Assembly (NCBI GenBank): GCA_965116565.1
Contig: OZ220699.1
Span: forward strand, 1,612,001 to 1,676,000
Length of the DNA: 64,000 nucleotides
DNA from: Bin87 sp965116565
GTDB taxonomy: Bacteria > Chloroflexota > Dehalococcoidia > Lucifugimonadales > UBA3495
Reading direction: 5' to 3'
The position numbers and the translations under genes were made by a program. This document shows, in pieces, positions 55,101 to 61,100 of this stretch. The notes beneath the pieces were generated by a model. It saw only the letters and a program-made list of their open reading frames with translations. It was not told the origin of the DNA and ran no database searches. Position 1 is the stretch's first letter. The number at the start of each line of letters is the position of its first letter.

Positions 55101-58100
55101 GTTACCGCGCCGCGCTCGGGGTCGGTCGCGCTGTAGGTGTAGAGGCGGGTGGTGCGGTTCTCCGGCTGGGTGAAGTAGGTCCGGCTGCCCGACCTGAATT
55201 CCGGCGGCTCGTTCACGTCGGTAACGGTGATGGTGACGGCGTAAGAGCCGGTGTTGCGCCCGTCGTAAGGCTGGATGATCACCTCGTAGACGTTGTCCCG
55301 GTTGGAGTCGGCCGGCCGCTCGAAGTCCGGCGGCGTTCGGAAGTACAGCGTTCCGCCCTGGGTGATGAAGAAATCGCCGGCGTCCCGGCCGCCCACGCTC
55401 CAGCGGGTAACGTACTCACCTTCCGGGTCCCGGGCGGAGTACACCGCGCCCGACAGGCTCTGGTTTTCGCGGATTGTAAAGCTGGACGTGCCAGAAACCA
55501 CCGGCCCCTCGTTCACGTCGGTCACGGTTACGGCAATCGGCAGGGAGGCCGTGTGGGCACCGTCTCCGGCCTGCACGGTCACGTTGTAGACGTGACCCTG
55601 TCCCGACACGGCCCGCGCTTCAAAGTCCGGCGGGTTCGACGTGCTGAAGTAGAGTTGGCCCCGCTCGTCGATGGTGAAGAAGTGCGCGTCCACACCTCCC
55701 AGCGTCCAGGCGATAGTTGCCCCCTCCGGATCGGTGGCCCGGTAGGTGTAAAGGCGCGATGTGCGGTTCTCCGGATGCGTCATCGTCGTGGCCGAGGCGC
55801 TGGTGGTGGTGATGGCGGGCGGTTCGTTTACCGGAGTTACCGTGACCGCCACGTCGTAGGAATCGTGGTACCGGCCGTCGGTGGCCTGCACCGTGAACAG
55901 GTACTCGTTGTCGCGGTTCGAGTCGTACGGCCGCTCGTGATCGGGAGTGTTCCGGAACGACACCGCGCCCTCTGCGCTGATGGTGAAATCCCCGGTGTCG
56001 GCGCCGGCGAGCCGCCATGTGGGGTCCACGGTCAGGTCGCCGCCACCGGTGGCCGCATAGGTCGCGAGCGTGCCGACGAAGTTTTCATCCCGGTTGAGGA
56101 CAGACGGGCCCGTGATCTCCGCGACGTCCCCGACGGTCACGGTGACGTGATGCGAGCCGTAGTACCGGCCGTCGTAGGGCTGGATCTCCACCTGGTACAC
56201 GTTGTCGCGGTCTGCGTCGTCGGGCCGTTCGTGGTCGGGAGTGTTGCGGAAAGCGATCCTGCCCCCGCCCGAAACGGTGTCATGGGTGATGGTGAAATCG
56301 CCGCTGTCGCTACCGCCCAGGTTCCAGTGCGTGACGTTGCCGCCCTCCGGGTCAGAGGCGGTGAAGGTGGCCCCCGGCCAGTTCCGGTTTTCCTGGGTGG
56401 TGAAGGTGTCGCCGCCGCCGGTCACCTCCGGGCCTTCGTTCACGTCGGTCACAGTGATGGTGAACGAGAGCCGGTCGGCGTGGAAGTCAGGATCGGTGGC
56501 GATCACCGTCAGGTTGTAGTCGTTCTGCCCATCAGAGTCGACGGGAGCCTCGAAGTTGGGCGGCGAGACAAATGACAACACGCCCCGGCCGCTGCTGTCC
56601 CGGGTGAGGGTGAAATCGCCCCGGTCGTCGCCCTCCAGCGTCCAGGTCAGGGTCTGCCGCTGCGGGTCGGACGCGCTGAAAGTGTAGACCGTCGAGGTCC
56701 GGTTCTCGGGGTAGGTGGACGGCGGGCTCCGGCTGCTGATGGTGGGCTCGACCCCCTCGGCGTCGTTGGTCACGGTGACCGTAACGGCCACGCTGTCGGT
56801 GAGGCCCTGGTCGTCGGTCACCACCACCGTGATCTGGTACACGTTGTCTCGGTTGAAGTCGGTGGGACTCTCGAAGTCGGGCGGGCTGACGAAGGTGAGC
56901 ACGCCGCCGGAGCTGATCTCGAAGGCGTGGCTGTCGGCGCCGGTTAGCGACCAGACCACGGCGCGGCCCTGTGGGTCTCGTGCTCGGAAGGTGTACACCG
57001 CGCCGGCGCCGTTTTCCCGGTAGGGCGACGGGTTGCTGGTGGTGGTGATGGTGGGCTCCTCCGCGCCCGTGGAGTTGGTTACGGTTACGGTGACGTCGAG
57101 CCTGGCATAGTTGAATGCTGTGTCCCGGGCCTCCACCGTCACCAGGTATTCGTTGTCCTCGTCGGCGTCGTCCGGCATCTCGAAGTCGGGTATTTCAGCG
57201 AAGGTCAGCACACCCGTCTGGCTGATGTTGAAATCGTCGTGATCCGTACCGGAGACCGACCAGGTGATGGCGGCCCGCTCAGGGTCGGTGGCCAGGTAGG
57301 TGTACAGCGCGGCCGTTCCGTTCTCCGCATAGCTGAACGATGTTTTGCCCAGGCTGCTGGAGTTGAACTCCGGCGGTTCGTTCACGTCGGTCACCGTGAC
57401 CGTCACGTCCAGCGTGCCAGTGTACTGCCCGTCCGACGCCCGGACCTGCGCCAGATACTCGTTGTCGCGGTTGGAGTCAGCAGGCCGCTCGTAGTCGGGC
57501 GTGGCGTGGAAGGTCAGGACGCCGGTTTCCCGGTTGATGGTGAAGTCGCCACGGTCGGTTCCGGACACGCTCCAGGTGAATGTCGTGCTGCTGCCCTCGG
57601 GATCGGTGGCATAGTAGGTCTCGTCGAACGTGTCGTCGTTCTCGCTGAGGGCGAGTTCCGTTCTCCCCTGCACCGTCGGCGGCTCGTTGACGTTGGTTAC
57701 GGTTACAGTGATATCCAGTTCTGCGGGATTACCGTTTGCGTCGGTGGCAACCACCGTCAGTTCGTACGTGCTGCCGCGGCTGGCCTCGAAGTCGGGCGGG
57801 TCATTGAAGGTCAGGTAGCCCTGGCTGTTCATGGAGAAAAAGCCGGCGTCCGTACCTGCCACTGTCCAATCCACCGAGTCCCGTTCGGGATCAGAGGCGG
57901 TGTAGCGGGCGACGTTGCCCGTGCGATTCTCCTGCCACTCTGGGGTCGGGTTCCCGCTGATCACGGGAGGCTCGTTGACGTTGGCAATCTCGATCTGAAC
58001 CGCGATTGTGTCGGACAGCCCGTCCGGGTCCACCACGCGGAGGTTCACCCTCTGCGTCGTTCTGCGCTCGTAGTCGAGGGCGGCGCCGGCGCCCAGTCGG

Positions 58101-61100
58101 AGTTGGCCCGTCGTGTCGTCAACGGTGTAGGGGCCGCCCTGCTGGGAATCAATGGAATAGGTCAGCGGGTCGTCGTTCAGGTCGGTGGCGGCCACCGGCG
58201 CACCCACTGCCGTCCCCGGGCCGGAGTTTTCGTGAATCGACCGCGTGGTACTCGTACCGTCGTCGAAAACTGGAGCCACGTTGTCGTCAATGACGGTGAT
58301 GGTGACGGTCGCGGTGGCGCTGCCGCCCTGCAGATGCGGCGGCAAAGGATCCGAACCGACATAGGCCAGGGTCGCCGTGAACGTCTCGTCGTCCTCGCTG
58401 CCGTCGCCCGTAGCGATGTACGCGGTGAATTCCCCGGTCGCCCGGTAGGTTTGCCCGCGGCGGATGAAATCGGACTGCCTGAAGGTTTGTCGTTGGGTCT
58501 GAGCCGAGTAGTCGCCGGAATCCGCGGTGCCGTCGGCGAACGTCACCTCCGCCACGAAGGAGAAGCCACTCTCCGGCTGCTTGTCCTTGGTGGTGGTGGC
58601 CACGCCTCTCAGCGTCACCGTGCCCGCCCCATCAGCCACCGTGATGGCGTCGGGGTCCCAACTGAGCGTCACGGGGACGTGATCGTTGTCCCGCGCCGTG
58701 GCCTGCGCCGAGGTATTCGTGCCGAGGACATAGCCCGTACCGGATCGCAGCGTGGCCGTTACCGTGCTGTTGTCCTCATCCTTGGTGTCGTCGTCCAGCA
58801 CGACGACCAGCGTGGTCGTACTCTCGCCGGCGAGGAACGTCGCCGTCGTGGGCTGCCCGGACGCCAGCATCTGCCTGGTCTCAGACACACGCACGTTGAC
58901 CGTCAGCGCATCATCGGCGACGCCCTCCCGCGTGAGCCGGAACTGCAGGGTGGCATCTTCCGCAGCGCTGGCGCCGATGGCCGCGATGGATACCGTGGGC
59001 AGGTCGTTGTCCACGATGGTCACCGTGGCCGCAGAGGAGCCGCCCTGCAGGTGCAGCGGGTTGGGGTCCACATAGTCCACCGTCACCGTGAACGTCTCAT
59101 CCCGCTCGTCGTCGGTGTCGTTCACGATGGGCACCGACACCGACTTGGTGGCGCGGTAACGCCGGTTGCCGTCAACGGTCGCAGACCGGAAATCGACCTG
59201 ACTGAACGTGAGCGTGCTGGACACGTGAGTGTAGTCGTCCGTGGCGTCCGCGGTGACGGGGGAGGTGGCGACCGTTGCGTCGAATGAGAAGCCGGCCTCG
59301 GGACGCTGGTCGCTGGTGGTGGTGGCCGTGGCGTTCAGCCTCACGGCGCTCGAACCCTCGTTGACGGACACGGTTGCGGGATTCCATCCCAGCGTGACGG
59401 GCACCTGCTCGTCATCCTTGATCGTTACCGTCGCGACGGAGTTTCCGCCCAGCAGGTTCGTCGCGCCCGTTTCGGAATAATCCAGCGTCGCGGTGAACTT
59501 CTCGTCGGTTTCGTCAACCGTATCGCTGACGATGGTTATGTTGAAGTCCCTGGTGGCCCGGTACCGATAACTGCCGCCGATCAGCACCCGTTCGAAGTCG
59601 CTTTGCTCGAACGTCAACGTCGCGCCGGTGGGCGGCACGTAGTCGGCGGGATCGGTGGCAGTGTCGTCGTCAGTGGTCACGGTCGCGTCGAATGAGAAAT
59701 CCGACGGCAATGCTTCATCACGATCAGTGGTCGCGACGGCTGTGAGGGTGACGAGTCCGCCGTCTTCGTTCACGTCCACCGAGGTGTCGTCCCACTGCAG
59801 CGTCACGCGCGCGCTGGTGTTGGATGGGGTTCCAGTTTCGGTTTCGGACCACGGCCCGGGGCCGCCGGCATTCCAGCCTCGCACCTGCACGTCGTACTGT
59901 ACCCAGTTGTTCAGGCCGACTATGGTATATCCGTGCCGGTCGGACGGTACATCGATTTCAACCGCCCAGTTTGCGTCAACGGTCTCGTCTTCGCTGCTCT
60001 CAATATAACGCAGGTCGTGCGAAGTGACCGGATGCTGGCGAGCGCTTATCGCGGTGGCCCACTGGACGGTCATCTTGCCGCCGCTGGGGTCGGTGGAAAT
60101 GCTGGTGATGACAGGGGGGGCCGGGACGGTGATCACCGCGTGCGAGGCTGACCAGGGGTGTTCGGTAGAACCAACCACCGCTCGCAATTGAACGTCGTGC
60201 GACCGCCCACTGCCCAGGTACACTGTCGGAATGAGGGTGTGTTCCAGCGGGCCTCCCGACGTGGACGTCCATATGGAATCGACCTCGGTCCAGTCGCCGA
60301 AGGTGGTGAATTTGTGCCGGAGATCGTAGGACGTGACGGTCCCCAGACTGGGATTGGTTGGCGCCGTCCATGTCACGACCAGCGTCTGTTCCCCGAGCGA
60401 GGTGACCGATGTGATGGTCGGCGCGTCCGGCGAGGCCGTGGTCACCTGCACCGTTTCCGACCACTCGCCGCCGCCTTCCGCGCTTACGGCCCGCACTCGC
60501 ACGTCATACTCAATCTCGCCGTCCAGGCCGCTGGTCGTGTACTGGCGCGCGCTCGACCCGGTTGTGACGGATGTCCATTCACCGTCGGATTTGTCAGCAG
60601 CGTCGTTGCGTATGTAATGCACCTGGTATTGTGTTATTGGAGATTTGCCGGGGTCGGGCGGCGTTGCCCAGGCCACCGTGAATCCGCCCGAGGCCGGTTG
60701 CGCCTCGTCGATACCCGGCGCCGCCGGCTTCGTGCCGTGGCCGAACACCTCGATGTTCCAGGATTCCAACGAGCCCGCAACTCCCGATATGTGGTCGGTC
60801 ACGCGCAGCGTCCACTTCCCTGCCGGGGACTCCCCGAGGTGCCTGGCCGAACCGAGCCGCAAAGGGTGGCCCACTACGGCAAACGGGATCTCCTGGCCGA
60901 ACTCTGATTGATCGAAGTAGGGCGACAACTTGGATACCCTGCCGGTCGGGGATTCGAGCTCCACCTCCAGGTCCCGAAACGAATGGTGACGGACCTCCGC
61001 GTTAACATGGACGTACTCGATGAACTCAACGTCACCGTCCAGGGTCAACTCGCTGGACACCGTGGTTCCCGGATCTGTGGTGGTCGCGTCAGGGATGTTC

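Noticed and set aside
53951..56575. Plus-strand frame of 874 codons inside the giant gene
   Set aside because: It is antisense to the cadherin repeats and mirrors their periodicity; no ribosome site and no recognisable domain.
49187..58280. CRISPR array
   Set aside because: The long periodic region is protein-coding tandem repeats of about 313 bp, with no short identical repeats and unique spacers.
57239..59287. Plus-strand frame of 682 codons
   Set aside because: Antisense shadow of the Calx-beta and first cadherin repeats.
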